DNA of 40,949 bases from a virus: positions 1 through 40,949 of the IMG/VR virus record IMGVR_UViG_3300025151_000099, one strand, 5' to 3'. The translations under genes were made by a program, and so were the position numbers. The notes under the pieces are model-generated. The model saw nothing but the letters and a program-made list of their open reading frames with translations. It made no database searches and was not told where the DNA came from. Shown here one piece after another: positions 16,301 to 26,012 of this stretch (positions within the stretch are counted from its first letter, which is position 1; every line of letters begins with the position of its first letter).

Positions 16301-18709
16301 ATGGGGTGTTTAGTAAAGTCAAGTTTAAGTGCTTTAAGTTCAGTACAAGGTACTGTATGCCCTACCGACTTATCTTTAGATCAATATAAGCAAACTTTCA
16401 GCGGTGGGTTTAGTTTTAACTTTATATCAGCTCTATCAGGTATACAAGATTTTAAAAAATTAAATCATACCAATTTTTATTTAAGTAATGAATTTTTACT
16501 TGATAATGTAACTTCCTATAATGAAGTTAGTGTAAAGCCCGAATCTTTTTATACGACGCTTAATTTTACTACTTCAAGTGAAAATTATTTAAATTTTAGA
16601 GCTGCTTCATTAAGCTCATTTAAGAATAATGATAATATTTTCGATTCTGAATTTTATGGCAGTACTACATTTACTGAAGTTTTATCTAATGCTAATAACT
16701 TTGAAATAAAATTTATAGATGATTTTACGTGTAGCATAAGTACTATAAACAATAATATAAAATACTTTTTAGTAGTTAGTGATAATATAGAATATAGAAC
16801 TAGTGCTAAACCGCTTTTAGGTGGAGGAACGATAACTTATTCTGACAGCGTAAATAATAAGCGTAAAGTATTATTTGTAGCTGAAAATAAACTTATTGAT
16901 AAGAGCTCGTCTTATCTAGAGTATAGCTTAATAAAATATAAAACTGATAGTTTTATAAATTTATATTCTAGTAAAGAGGATGGTAAATATGCCATAATTG
17001 ATGATGGGGGTATAGTATATGCGGAGTTATTATTAGAAGAAAGTGAGCTTAATCAATTTTATGTGTCTAGTAATTCTATAAAATTAAATCAAGAGGTTAA
17101 CGTTTCCGTACCATCTCCATACAACACTTCATTTGTTACATATGATAATGAAGGAAAAATTGATAATAGTAAAAGCGATTTTCATCTACCTTCAAATTAC
17201 TTATTTTATTCTTCTAGCAATAAAACCGAATTAGATTTTAATTTTTTCAATCTTAAAAATATAACTAATACTCAGGATCAATTTACCTCCTCTAATAATT
17301 TATTATCTACTTCTGAAACAACAATATATAGCCAAAATTTAAGAAAGTATACTTCAATATTTTCTGATATCGATAGCGAAAATAATGAAGTTTTAGCATT
17401 AAACTTTATATATCATAACTATGATTTAACTATAAAGCCTGGTACAACTTTTTTTAAAACACCTTCTTCGATGGAGCCTTTCGATAAACTCAATATTAAT
17501 GATACTAAATTTACTAAATGCGGCGCCTTTGCATTTAAGAGACCTGATCTCTCCGATAGAGTTTATAAGTTAGATGATAATTCAATAAAAGATGAAAATG
17601 TTACTTATCTATGTACTTGGTTATCAGGCGGTATAGGAAAAGAAGGTATCTGGGTAGATAGATACTACTACCCAGATTTAGTTTCAAAAGAAGCAGCTTT
17701 AGCGGCTTCTCCTGTTTATAATGTAACTTATCAACAATCAGTTGAGGATTTAATAATGAATAATTCTACTACTAAAAGTTCAGTAGAGAAGAAATTGTAT
17801 ATAGATAAGAAAAGTGATTTAACTTTTGAGCCCAATAAACGATATAAGTATGTAAGAGTTTCAAAGAATGATTTTATTAGAGAGTCACCTACCAATTTTT
17901 GTAAAACTGCTAGAGTTAACAATCGTGTAAATAATTATTTTAGAACTATAAATGAAAACGGTGGTTTTAGTTTAGGATTTACTCTACAGAATGAAGCGGG
18001 TGACTTTTCTCTAATATCTGATAGTAATGATATTAATGGAGGTATAGACTTTACTAAGCAAGGAGACAGTATAACATTTACATTTAAATTATTTGACAAT
18101 AGCACTGACGGAAAAAGTATTGAACAGAGATTAGCTCAAAACACTTTTACACATAATTTTAGTATTGATAAATTTGATAAAAATAATATATTTCTATCAT
18201 TTAATGCAATTGAAGGAATATGTAATCTATATTTAAATTCCAATATAATATTTACTTTTAATGTAAATGCTTATCAATTATATACCAAGAAAATTTTATT
18301 TGGAGATTTATTTTTGTCGTGGAATGTAAATGATAAAAAATTAAAGAGAGAAATTTTGTACAATGATGCTACATCTAAACTTTTTATAAGTGATTTATAT
18401 TTAACTTTAGATCCTTTAGAAAAGTATCAAGAGTTAGGTTATGTTTTTGGAACTAATATAGATAATATACAGGATTTATCAATTTCTTTACCTTGTGGAA
18501 TGAGAAATTTGACTGATACAATAAGAGCGGTTAATTCTATAAATACAAATTTGAAAAATAAGAGCAATATTATAGATATTAATATTAAAAATTTAAACAT
18601 AAAATCTGAAGTAGCAGATGAAATTAAAGATGTATTATTATCAAATATAATTAAATCTCTACCTAAAACATCAACTATTAACAACGTTAAATTCGTAGAT
18701 TATAAATGA
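16301..18709 (+). CDS. Large unrecognised virion protein (802 aa)
   Basis: 802 residues, no recognised family, dominated by Ser, Asn, Thr, Phe and Asp, as in beta-rich tail proteins. Residues about 550-705 (G-F-S-L-G-F-T-L near 552, then strands with INGGIDFTKQGDSITFTFKL and a G-I-C-N-L-Y-L-N-S strand) could be a jelly-roll or LamG-like sandwich, followed by a helical C-terminus with Ile/Asn/Lys repeats. That fold call is tentative. The N-terminal Cys3 and Cys20 do not make a signal peptide or lipobox. It overlaps the next gene (ATGA) and lies between wedge-like and fibre genes, so it is probably an outer baseplate or fibre-attachment protein. Confidence 0.78.
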   Translation: MGCLVKSSLSALSSVQGTVCPTDLSLDQYKQTFSGGFSFNFISALSGIQDFKKLNHTNFYLSNEFLLDNVTSYNEVSVKPESFYTTLNFTTSSENYLNFRAASLSSFKNNDNIFDSEFYGSTTFTEVLSNANNFEIKFIDDFTCSISTINNNIKYFLVVSDNIEYRTSAKPLLGGGTITYSDSVNNKRKVLFVAENKLIDKSSSYLEYSLIKYKTDSFINLYSSKEDGKYAIIDDGGIVYAELLLEESELNQFYVSSNSIKLNQEVNVSVPSPYNTSFVTYDNEGKIDNSKSDFHLPSNYLFYSSSNKTELDFNFFNLKNITNTQDQFTSSNNLLSTSETTIYSQNLRKYTSIFSDIDSENNEVLALNFIYHNYDLTIKPGTTFFKTPSSMEPFDKLNINDTKFTKCGAFAFKRPDLSDRVYKLDDNSIKDENVTYLCTWLSGGIGKEGIWVDRYYYPDLVSKEAALAASPVYNVTYQQSVEDLIMNNSTTKSSVEKKLYIDKKSDLTFEPNKRYKYVRVSKNDFIRESPTNFCKTARVNNRVNNYFRTINENGGFSLGFTLQNEAGDFSLISDSNDINGGIDFTKQGDSITFTFKLFDNSTDGKSIEQRLAQNTFTHNFSIDKFDKNNIFLSFNAIEGICNLYLNSNIIFTFNVNAYQLYTKKILFGDLFLSWNVNDKKLKREILYNDATSKLFISDLYLTLDPLEKYQELGYVFGTNIDNIQDLSISLPCGMRNLTDTIRAVNSINTNLKNKSNIIDINIKNLNIKSEVADEIKDVLLSNIIKSLPKTSTINNVKFVDYK

Positions 18710-20919
18710 TAGATTATTTTAAATACACAAATGGAGATTCTTTTACGTTAAGTGGAGCAGCTTATACAGGCCTATTTAACATAACTAATGGTAAAGCGTA
18801 TGCAGGTAAGTCATATAATACTAATTCAAAATTACTAAGCGCCAATAATACTTTTCTAGCTGATTGTTTTTTAGATAAATTTGAATTCGATAGAACAGTT
18901 TCTCCAGTAGATGATAATATCTTAAAACAGCCTCTAATATCACCAAGAAACGTTATAGATCAAAATTTTATTGATACTAATTTAGGTATTTTAAATTCGA
19001 ATAATTTAAAAATTTATTCTCAAAATATAATAGCTAATCCAGATCTTTTTGATTTTATAAATTCATCAGAAAGTGGTGATAGTTATTTTCTAGGATTGTC
19101 AAGTGGTAAAAGAGATGTAAGAAATGATGATATTAAACTTTCAAAAACTAATAGTTACCCGTTACAAATTGATCCTTTCAGCTTTACTGAAAAAGTTCCT
19201 GGTATTGATGTTTTAGACGATACTAAAGATAGTATGATTTTTATATATGATGATGAGTCATATTACTATTTTACTACTACAGAAACTAACTCATATACCT
19301 TTTCGGGTTCATTTGTTAACGGAGGAAGTTTAATACGTATTGAAGAAGATATATTTCAAGGAGCTCAAAGATTTTCATACGACAATAACACTGATACCTT
19401 ATATGCTTTAGAACAAACTAATACAAATTTTATATTAAAGCTTTATGATAATAGTTTTGTAGCTCCTTGTAGAGTTTTAAAATTAACTGATCAAATTACC
19501 TTAAATGATAATATTATAGATGATAAAGTAAGCTTAGGTAATAATATTTTAGGTTATAGATACAGAGGAGATGCTGAGGTTACACCAGAAGATAATGTTC
19601 AAGGAAGAAGTACCCAGGGTAGAAGATTTCAACAGCAGCAATCACAGTTTCCAATAAGAATAAAGTTAGTTAATAAGTATACCTTCGATATAATTAATAC
19701 TATTGCTTCTTCAAATCCTAGAGAACAAATTTTAGAGTTTGATATAAGAGACACAGACGATTCTGTCTTAATATTAACATCGTTAGATGGTTATAATGGA
19801 GACGAATATTATTTGTATCATTTAGATATAGATAAGATTAGTTCAAAGCAGGGAGAGTATATTTTACCATTTAATCCTAAATTAGTAACTAGATATAAAC
19901 CTGAAGTTGAGTATAATGTAAAGCCTGGAAAGGTTTATATTTATTTTTCTGGAAATGACTCTAATGTATTTACATTAGATGATGAAGGAGCAGTTTCTAC
20001 TAGATTTATTTCTAATCCTGAAAATGTAGCAGGGTTTCCATCTATAAAAAATTTACTTTATTTAGAAGACATGTATTTTGATGGTACAATAGAAAAATTT
20101 AACTTAATACAGAAAAAATTTAACTCGAATACTTTACCTTCTAATAATTATAATAATCTTAATTTTTTAGTCGCTAAAAATAATACTGATCTATTTTATG
20201 TCTTGCATAATGTAGGTAGAATATACCTTCTTAAAGAAAGTAAGCTTTTATATAAGAGTTTTGTTCCTTTAGATTTAGCAAAACTATACAAACAAATAGT
20301 TAGTTGTGAATCAAGCTTAGGTATATCGGTGAACAGTGAGTTACAAAATTTAATTAAAGATACTGTAAATGTATTTCTTAATGCCAGTGTTATTCCTTTT
20401 GAAGAAATAAGAGATGGTATACCAGTTTTAGGTAAGTATGTATCGTATGAAGGTATAGATATAAACTTTAGAAATTTAGAGTTTCATGAAAACGAAGAAG
20501 TTAATTATGATACAGTTTCTAGGGTATTCAATGAAATATATAAGTTACAAGAATTAATTTTTAATATTATAGTTACAGGTTCAAATCAAGAAGAATTATT
20601 AGAACCATTAGTAGTTCTAGAGGAGGAGGATGTAGCAAGTATTGAAGAAAATTTATATACGTCGGGTAATGAATACATACTAGAGGATACTGGTGAGATA
20701 TATGTGGGATTTTATCATATACACCCTGAAAAGGGAGCTATGGTAGGGCCTCTGCATGTAGACACTCCGCATGCTTATTTGATACCTTATGTTGAAAATG
20801 TAGAATCTACTACTAAGAGACCTACTATTTTTTATCAATCTAACCAAACAACTCAAAATATTACTAGAAGTTCTTCTGGATCTACTTCATCTAGTGGTAC
20901 CACAGGTTCAAGTTATTAA
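18706..20919 (+). CDS. Large virion protein with C-terminal His-rich HxH motif
   Basis: 737 residues, coupled to the upstream gene by ATGA. The body (about 150-520) looks like repeated beta strands with D-D/N turns (for example SMIFIYDDESYYYF and residues around 380-440), perhaps a propeller-like fold, but I cannot assign it. Residues about 664-697 hold a striking motif, V-G-F-Y-H-I-H-P-E-K-G then M-V-G-P-L-H-V-D-T-P-H-A-Y, with four histidines spaced H-x-H, H and H, which could bind a metal; I have seen similar HIHP-type segments in proteins of marine myoviruses. The last 40 residues are Ser/Thr/Gly low complexity. Probably a baseplate or fibre-linking structural protein. Confidence 0.78.
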   Translation: MIDYFKYTNGDSFTLSGAAYTGLFNITNGKAYAGKSYNTNSKLLSANNTFLADCFLDKFEFDRTVSPVDDNILKQPLISPRNVIDQNFIDTNLGILNSNNLKIYSQNIIANPDLFDFINSSESGDSYFLGLSSGKRDVRNDDIKLSKTNSYPLQIDPFSFTEKVPGIDVLDDTKDSMIFIYDDESYYYFTTTETNSYTFSGSFVNGGSLIRIEEDIFQGAQRFSYDNNTDTLYALEQTNTNFILKLYDNSFVAPCRVLKLTDQITLNDNIIDDKVSLGNNILGYRYRGDAEVTPEDNVQGRSTQGRRFQQQQSQFPIRIKLVNKYTFDIINTIASSNPREQILEFDIRDTDDSVLILTSLDGYNGDEYYLYHLDIDKISSKQGEYILPFNPKLVTRYKPEVEYNVKPGKVYIYFSGNDSNVFTLDDEGAVSTRFISNPENVAGFPSIKNLLYLEDMYFDGTIEKFNLIQKKFNSNTLPSNNYNNLNFLVAKNNTDLFYVLHNVGRIYLLKESKLLYKSFVPLDLAKLYKQIVSCESSLGISVNSELQNLIKDTVNVFLNASVIPFEEIRDGIPVLGKYVSYEGIDINFRNLEFHENEEVNYDTVSRVFNEIYKLQELIFNIIVTGSNQEELLEPLVVLEEEDVASIEENLYTSGNEYILEDTGEIYVGFYHIHPEKGAMVGPLHVDTPHAYLIPYVENVESTTKRPTIFYQSNQTTQNITRSSSGSTSSSGTTGSSY

Positions 20920-20922
20920 ATA
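20915..20922 (+). promoter_or_regulatory. Late-type octamer ATTAAATA
   Basis: ATTAAATA, 5 bases (agatt), ATG at 20928. The TAA of its core is the stop codon of the preceding gene. Confidence 0.6.
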
Positions 20923-20927
20923 AGATT

Positions 20928-23315
20928 ATGGCTAACAAAGGAGAAAGTTTAAAGGGATTAAGGATAGCAGATTACTATTCTTCTTTACTACATCTTAGTG
21001 GTGCAAACACTCCTACAGCTACGACCAGTATGACTCTTCAGTTCATTGGCGATGTGGGAGTTCCCGTAACTACACAAACTAGAGAAGGAAATAATTTAAT
21101 TTATGATGGGTTAGGTAATACAACTGGTATCCATATTAGTAGTAATAACGATAGAGTTACATTTAATAACTATATCATGCCGGCAGCTACTGATGATGAA
21201 ATTAATTATTTCATCGCTCAAGAATTTTATACTACTAGTTGGTCGCCGACTAGATTCATTCTCGGGGATGTTATTCGTGAAGCTGTATCAGGAAACGCTA
21301 TAGAATTTTTAGAAGCATTTTACCCTATAAATAGCATTATTTTAACTGCAACTAACGATAACCCTACAAATAGAATAGCAGGTACGAAATGGGTTCTTGA
21401 ATCAGGTGGAAGATTTACGGTTGGAGCGGGGGGTGAAGAAAAAACTTTTTCTCCCGGGTATGGGGGGTTTTCTTCTGGAGATATAGCAGGTGAATACGAG
21501 GTTAAATTAGATAGTAATAATTTACCAGCTCACACACATGACGTTAATGTAAGGACGTTAGAAATTGGTAATACTATTTTTAAAAATATATTTTGTTATT
21601 ATTTTGGACCTACAGTTAATCCACGTGGATTAACAGAAGAATTAGCTTTTAGTGAAACTTCTGATTTATTGCCTGATGTTTCTGATAACCCTTATTCTTA
21701 TTTTCTCGGTCAGGATGAAATAGAAGCTTTTCAAAATAATACCCTTTTTGAAAACCAAGAAAATTATAGGGATTATTTAATAAAAAAGAGACATGAAGAA
21801 GGTTACCGGTATACAGATACTGATTTTGATCCTAAGTTAGCTAGTTATTCATTAGCTGGGTGGGGTGGGTCAGTTACTGGAGGACCAGGATGGGGAGGGT
21901 TTCTGCAAACTGAGATTCCTAATACTAAAATTTTTATAACTTATAGTCCTAGACCTGTTGGAGTAAGATGGAATTCACAAGGTATAATTTTAGAAGCTGC
22001 AGATTATGATCCACGAGATATAGATAGAGTGCATCCGGGTGTTTTTAGCTCAGAAAATTTAATAAAAGCGCGTAATATAATTATTGATGTATTAGGAGAA
22101 GAGCAAGCAGCTATTGCTTTAGCGGGTGTAAATAGATTACGTGAGTTAGATGAACCTGTAGAGAATGCTTCATTAAATTTTTATGTTAATGAACAGGTTA
22201 AAGGATCTACTTTAGTTCGTTCATCAAATACTGGAACAACAACCAGTCATAATAATATTGTACCTAACTATGGTATATATATGTGGAGAAGAGTTCCTTT
22301 AGATTATATTGAGCCTGAATATGAAGTAGGAGGTAATACTGAAATTATACCTCAAGGTAATATATTTAGAGGTACTATTACTACTAATAAAGAAAATTTA
22401 AGATTAGATGATTGGGCAAGAGATAGAGGATGGAATGGTATAGATCCTGCTGAAATTACAATAAATGCTGGAGTTTATATATTTTCTGATGATACTGATA
22501 TACCAGCTTTAACTACTGGAAATTGGGAAAACGGTTTAACATTAACTAATAACGGGTTTATAATGGGAAGAGGTGGCGATGGTGGATCTTTGGCGGCAGT
22601 TAGAAGATTAGATGTAGCTCCCCCTGAAGGTAAAAGTGAATGGTCTGGTTATGATGGTGGAGATGCTATATTTGTAAATACACCTGATCGTGTTAATATT
22701 ATTAACACCAATGGAGCTATAGCAGGAGGTGGCGGTGGTGGCGCAGGAAGCGGTACAGGTAACTTTGGTGGAGGTGGCGGTGGCGCTGGAGGCGGTAATG
22801 GTGGTCTAGGTGCTGGTCCAAATCAAAATGAAGCTGGTGGTAAAGGAGGCGCGCCTGGTGAACCTGGTGGTGATGGGGGAAATTGGAAAAATCTTACTAC
22901 TGATAGAGTGTATGCGAGAAGAAGAGCCTTTTTGCAGGGTAGGGGCGGACAAGCAGGCGGCGGTGGTTCGGGTGGATTTAAAGCTAAGGGTAATGATCCA
23001 CACGGCGGGGGTGGTGGAGGAGGGAGAATTCTTACTATAGATTCTTCAGGGGGTAGAGGTGGAGATTATGGAGGAGGAGATGGAGGTTCTTCTAATCGAA
23101 AAGGTGTAACTGTAAATTCACGTGAAAATGTCCCATGGGGTAATGCTGCAGGAGGAGGTGGGTGGGGTGCCGATGGAGGTGATTGTTTAAGAAAAAGATC
23201 TGTTAGTGGCGTTTCTGGTTTACCTGTTGGTGGTAAGGGTGGAAAAGCTATAACGTCAATAGAAAATTCTCAATACACTATAACCGGTGGTATTATATAC
23301 GGTGCACAAGAGTAG
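20928..23315 (+). CDS. Tail fibre/adhesin with glycine-rich receptor-binding region
   Basis: 795 residues. The N-terminal 70 residues carry DYYSSLLHLSGA, shared with the next gene, perhaps an attachment segment. Residues about 129-210 form a collar-type domain: F-Y-P-I-N-S-I-I-L-T, R-I-A-G-T-K-W-V-L-E-S-G-G-R-F, then LPAHTHDVNV with the His-x-His typical of trimeric short fibres, where it can coordinate metal. A W-R-R-V-P segment near 445-450 ends that module. From about 545 to 790 the sequence is packed with Gly runs separated by short hydrophobic or charged stretches, like the glycine-rich polyproline-II adhesins of T4-like phages (gp38 of S16/T2 type). This is the most likely host-receptor-binding protein. 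Confidence 0.8.
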   Translation: MANKGESLKGLRIADYYSSLLHLSGANTPTATTSMTLQFIGDVGVPVTTQTREGNNLIYDGLGNTTGIHISSNNDRVTFNNYIMPAATDDEINYFIAQEFYTTSWSPTRFILGDVIREAVSGNAIEFLEAFYPINSIILTATNDNPTNRIAGTKWVLESGGRFTVGAGGEEKTFSPGYGGFSSGDIAGEYEVKLDSNNLPAHTHDVNVRTLEIGNTIFKNIFCYYFGPTVNPRGLTEELAFSETSDLLPDVSDNPYSYFLGQDEIEAFQNNTLFENQENYRDYLIKKRHEEGYRYTDTDFDPKLASYSLAGWGGSVTGGPGWGGFLQTEIPNTKIFITYSPRPVGVRWNSQGIILEAADYDPRDIDRVHPGVFSSENLIKARNIIIDVLGEEQAAIALAGVNRLRELDEPVENASLNFYVNEQVKGSTLVRSSNTGTTTSHNNIVPNYGIYMWRRVPLDYIEPEYEVGGNTEIIPQGNIFRGTITTNKENLRLDDWARDRGWNGIDPAEITINAGVYIFSDDTDIPALTTGNWENGLTLTNNGFIMGRGGDGGSLAAVRRLDVAPPEGKSEWSGYDGGDAIFVNTPDRVNIINTNGAIAGGGGGGAGSGTGNFGGGGGGAGGGNGGLGAGPNQNEAGGKGGAPGEPGGDGGNWKNLTTDRVYARRRAFLQGRGGQAGGGGSGGFKAKGNDPHGGGGGGGRILTIDSSGGRGGDYGGGDGGSSNRKGVTVNSRENVPWGNAAGGGGWGADGGDCLRKRSVSGVSGLPVGGKGGKAITSIENSQYTITGGIIYGAQE

Positions 23316-23334
23316 TAGTATTTAAAGATTTTAA

Positions 23335-23342
23335 CATAAATA
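23335..23342 (+). promoter_or_regulatory. T4-type late promoter CATAAATA
   Basis: CATAAATA, 5 bases (atagt), ATG at 23348. It lies in the 32-base gap after the adhesin gene. Confidence 0.7.
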
Positions 23343-23347
23343 ATAGT

Positions 23348-24502
23348 ATGCCTGAAAGTTTAGAGAATCAATTTATATCTGATTTATATACTTCTCTTTT
23401 ACATTTAAGTGGAGCTTCATTAGGTGAAAAAGGACCTCTTAATAGAGTTTATGATGGTGTAGGTAATCAAACTGGTTTAGCGTTAAGTGGTGATAGAGTA
23501 GTAGTAAGTAATTATATATACCCACGGGGATTTACTTCTAGAGAACCACTTGAATGGTTAGATAGTTTTTACCCAGTAGGGAGTATTCAATTAACACTTG
23601 ACAATAATAATCCTACAGATAGAATTGCAGGTACTGTATGGGAACAAGTAGCTAAAGGTAGATTTCTAGTAGGTACGGGAACCTTTACAGATAAAAATGG
23701 AACTACAAGAGAGTTTTGCCCCGGGGGCGAAGAGGAAGAAGCTGCAGGTAATCGTGGAGGTAACGGAGATACAGCAGGTGAATATTTAACAGAATTAATA
23801 CAAGACAACCTCCCAGCCCATACGCATGATGTAAATATTGGAGCTTTAGATGTCCAGATACCCAACCCTGCAGGTATAAGTACTTCATTCCAGGCTCCAA
23901 ATGTAGGTATTACTGATGCTACGTTAACGTTTAGAGAACAACAAAGAGCTAGATTATCTTTAGGTACTAAAGTATATGCCTTTCCGGGTGATTATGAAAA
24001 TCAGTATTTAATTAATTATAGAGATTCTGCATTTGTTGATGAATGGCAATCCTATCCGTGGTTATATGCATTGGATTTTGGATTTGAAAGAGGTTCAGCT
24101 GCTAATTATTCACAATCAGTTAGAGCTTTGTATACGACTAATTGGGGAGTTAATTATCAATTTAAAGAAATGATAGGTATATGGAATGGTGAAACGAGAT
24201 TTGTTTCTGATACTCGAGTTAGAGTTGGTACTGTAGCAGGAGGTAGAAGAGGAGAAATAGTATTAGCTAAATCACCATACGAGTATGCAAAAGAGCTTGG
24301 AGCTGTAGATATCGGTGAAGCAACTGCAGGAGATTTTTTAACAAGAAATAATAACGTACCTATTACTACTGCTCCATCAGATATAATAAATAGAAATGAG
24401 AGTGCAAATAATACTCGTGTATCAGCTGCAGTAGGTAATAATTTAGCACATAATAATATACCACCTTCTTATGGGGTATATGTTTGGAAAAGAATAGCAT
24501 AA
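23348..24502 (+). CDS. Collar-type tail fibre protein, paralogue of the adhesin
   Basis: 384 residues with the same plan as the N-terminal 450 residues of the upstream adhesin: DLYTSLLHLSGAS near the start, an N-R-V-Y-D-G-V-G-N-Q-T-G segment, FYPVGSIQLT (about 73-82), R-I-A-G-T-V-W-E-Q-V-A-K-G-R-F-L-V-G, LPAHTHDVNI (about 155-164) and an ending Y-G-V-Y-V-W-K-R-I. It lacks the long glycine-rich tail, so the pair looks like a duplication in which one copy gained or lost the receptor-binding tip. Probably a trimeric short fibre or baseplate spike. A charged insert E-E-E-E-A-A-G-N-R precedes the His motif. Confidence 0.8.
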   Translation: MPESLENQFISDLYTSLLHLSGASLGEKGPLNRVYDGVGNQTGLALSGDRVVVSNYIYPRGFTSREPLEWLDSFYPVGSIQLTLDNNNPTDRIAGTVWEQVAKGRFLVGTGTFTDKNGTTREFCPGGEEEEAAGNRGGNGDTAGEYLTELIQDNLPAHTHDVNIGALDVQIPNPAGISTSFQAPNVGITDATLTFREQQRARLSLGTKVYAFPGDYENQYLINYRDSAFVDEWQSYPWLYALDFGFERGSAANYSQSVRALYTTNWGVNYQFKEMIGIWNGETRFVSDTRVRVGTVAGGRRGEIVLAKSPYEYAKELGAVDIGEATAGDFLTRNNNVPITTAPSDIINRNESANNTRVSAAVGNNLAHNNIPPSYGVYVWKRIA

Positions 24503-24506
24503 ATTT

Positions 24507-26003
24507 ATGGCAAATGTAACTATAGTAAAATTAAAGGTAAGGCGAGGATCAGACGCTCAACGTAAAACTATTGTCTTAGATCAAGGAGAAATTGGTTATA
24601 CATTAGATACTAGACGTTTATTTGTAGGTGATGGATCAACATTTGGTGGTAGGTCAGTGGGTACAAAGAATATTGGCCCGTTTACTGCAGTGGGTGATTT
24701 AGGTCCAGATAGTTCACCAGGTATGCAGATAGGTGATATAGGTTATGCAGATAGTAAGTTATATATGCTAACTTCAACTAATTATGATAATGCATTATCC
24801 GGATATGCTTACATAGGTAATTTACCTGATGATAGTTTTTTACAGTTTGATGATAATAATAAATTAACTATAAAACCCGGTGCAATGGATGCTAGCTATT
24901 TCACACCAGGATTTTTTAGTACAGGCCTACTATCCTCGTGGAATGGTACTAATAATGTAGTTTCAGTAAATACTAACTCAGCTTATTTTGAGCTTTCAGC
25001 TAATACCATTACTCCAATAGCTAATTCAATAACTGAAAGAGAAATTAAAACTACTGCTCTTTCTTCAGGTTTGATAGGAGGAGATAATGTACCTTTAAAA
25101 CTTAACATTAACTCTGATCAATTCGAGTTTGATATCGACCAAAAATTATCTTTTAAATCAGTTGGTACTAGAACTATACCAACATCAAGCTGGGCCGGAG
25201 CTGAAGGAAGTAACTTAGCGGGCGGTGGTTTATCTTTAAACGCCTCGCAAAATCTGCAAGCAGACTTAAGAACAGTAAATAATAATACATTTTCAGTAAC
25301 TGATGGTCAAATATCATTATTTGGAGCTACTTCATCAGCTCAAGAGTTTCCTTTTTTAACTACAAGAGATGGATTAATTAAACAAATTCAATCTTCTATT
25401 TTTGATGTTGTAACTGGCATCTCGTTATCAGGTCAAAATACTAGTAGTCAAATACCTATAGGTGCTATACTACCGCATGCTAAAGCTTGGGAAAATTCAA
25501 TACCTGCTGGCTTCTTATTGTGTAATGGAGGTAGTTATTCACGAACTGAATATGCTGATTTATTCAAAGTAATAGACACAAGTTATGGTAGCGGTGATGG
25601 AAGTGGTAATACATTTAGTGTGCCTTGCTTAACAGGTGGTGGCATGGAGAGCGTATTATACGGTAATGCAGGAGAAGCACCAGGTAACGTAGCAGGTGAT
25701 AGTAAATTCTTAACTGGTGATGCATCTTCCTCTGGTGCACTACTTAGTGCACTTGGAGTAAATTATATTATAAAGTATAAAGAAGACCCCCTACTAGGAA
25801 TATTTAACGGTGCTCCTAACTCTGTTTCTAACGGTCTTATAGGGAGTCAAAATAATCAAGTTTATAATGGTTTAAATAGTGATGGAGCAGCAGTTTCATT
25901 AAGTTCAGCAGGATTTATAACTTTTGCTTTATCAGGTGAAGTACGTAATCCGGATAGTGAAGAGACTTTTGATAAATTTGCAATACCAATTTTTAACTAC
26001 TAA
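24507..26003 (+). CDS. Tail fibre with Mtd_N-like N-terminus and collar domain
   Basis: 498 residues. The N-terminus (about 5-55) has L-K-V-R-R-G-S-D-A-Q-R-K-T-I-V-L-D-Q-G-E-I-G-Y-T, then L-F-V-G-D-G-S-T-F-G-G, the pattern of the major-tropism-determinant N-terminal domain seen on many fibres. The middle is Ser/Asn-rich beta material. Residues about 315-390 are a phage tail collar domain: IPIGAILPHAKAW, P-A-G-F-L-L-C-N-G-G-S-Y-S-R-T-E-Y-A-D-L-F, S-G-N-T-F-S-V-P. The C-terminal 110 residues are a possible tip. It shares this plan with the next gene. It starts 4 bases after the previous stop without its own clear promoter. Confidence 0.82.
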   Translation: MANVTIVKLKVRRGSDAQRKTIVLDQGEIGYTLDTRRLFVGDGSTFGGRSVGTKNIGPFTAVGDLGPDSSPGMQIGDIGYADSKLYMLTSTNYDNALSGYAYIGNLPDDSFLQFDDNNKLTIKPGAMDASYFTPGFFSTGLLSSWNGTNNVVSVNTNSAYFELSANTITPIANSITEREIKTTALSSGLIGGDNVPLKLNINSDQFEFDIDQKLSFKSVGTRTIPTSSWAGAEGSNLAGGGLSLNASQNLQADLRTVNNNTFSVTDGQISLFGATSSAQEFPFLTTRDGLIKQIQSSIFDVVTGISLSGQNTSSQIPIGAILPHAKAWENSIPAGFLLCNGGSYSRTEYADLFKVIDTSYGSGDGSGNTFSVPCLTGGGMESVLYGNAGEAPGNVAGDSKFLTGDASSSGALLSALGVNYIIKYKEDPLLGIFNGAPNSVSNGLIGSQNNQVYNGLNSDGAAVSLSSAGFITFALSGEVRNPDSEETFDKFAIPIFNY

Positions 26004-26006
26004 ATA
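25999..26006 (+). promoter_or_regulatory. Late-type octamer ACTAAATA
   Basis: ACTAAATA, 6 bases (ttaaca), ATG at 26013. The TAA of the core is the preceding stop codon. Confidence 0.5.
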
Positions 26007-26012
26007 TTAACA

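Noticed and set aside
22806-23040. Frames on both strands inside the Gly-rich adhesin
   Set aside because: GGN-rich DNA is open in several frames; the adhesin frame is continuous and fits the family.
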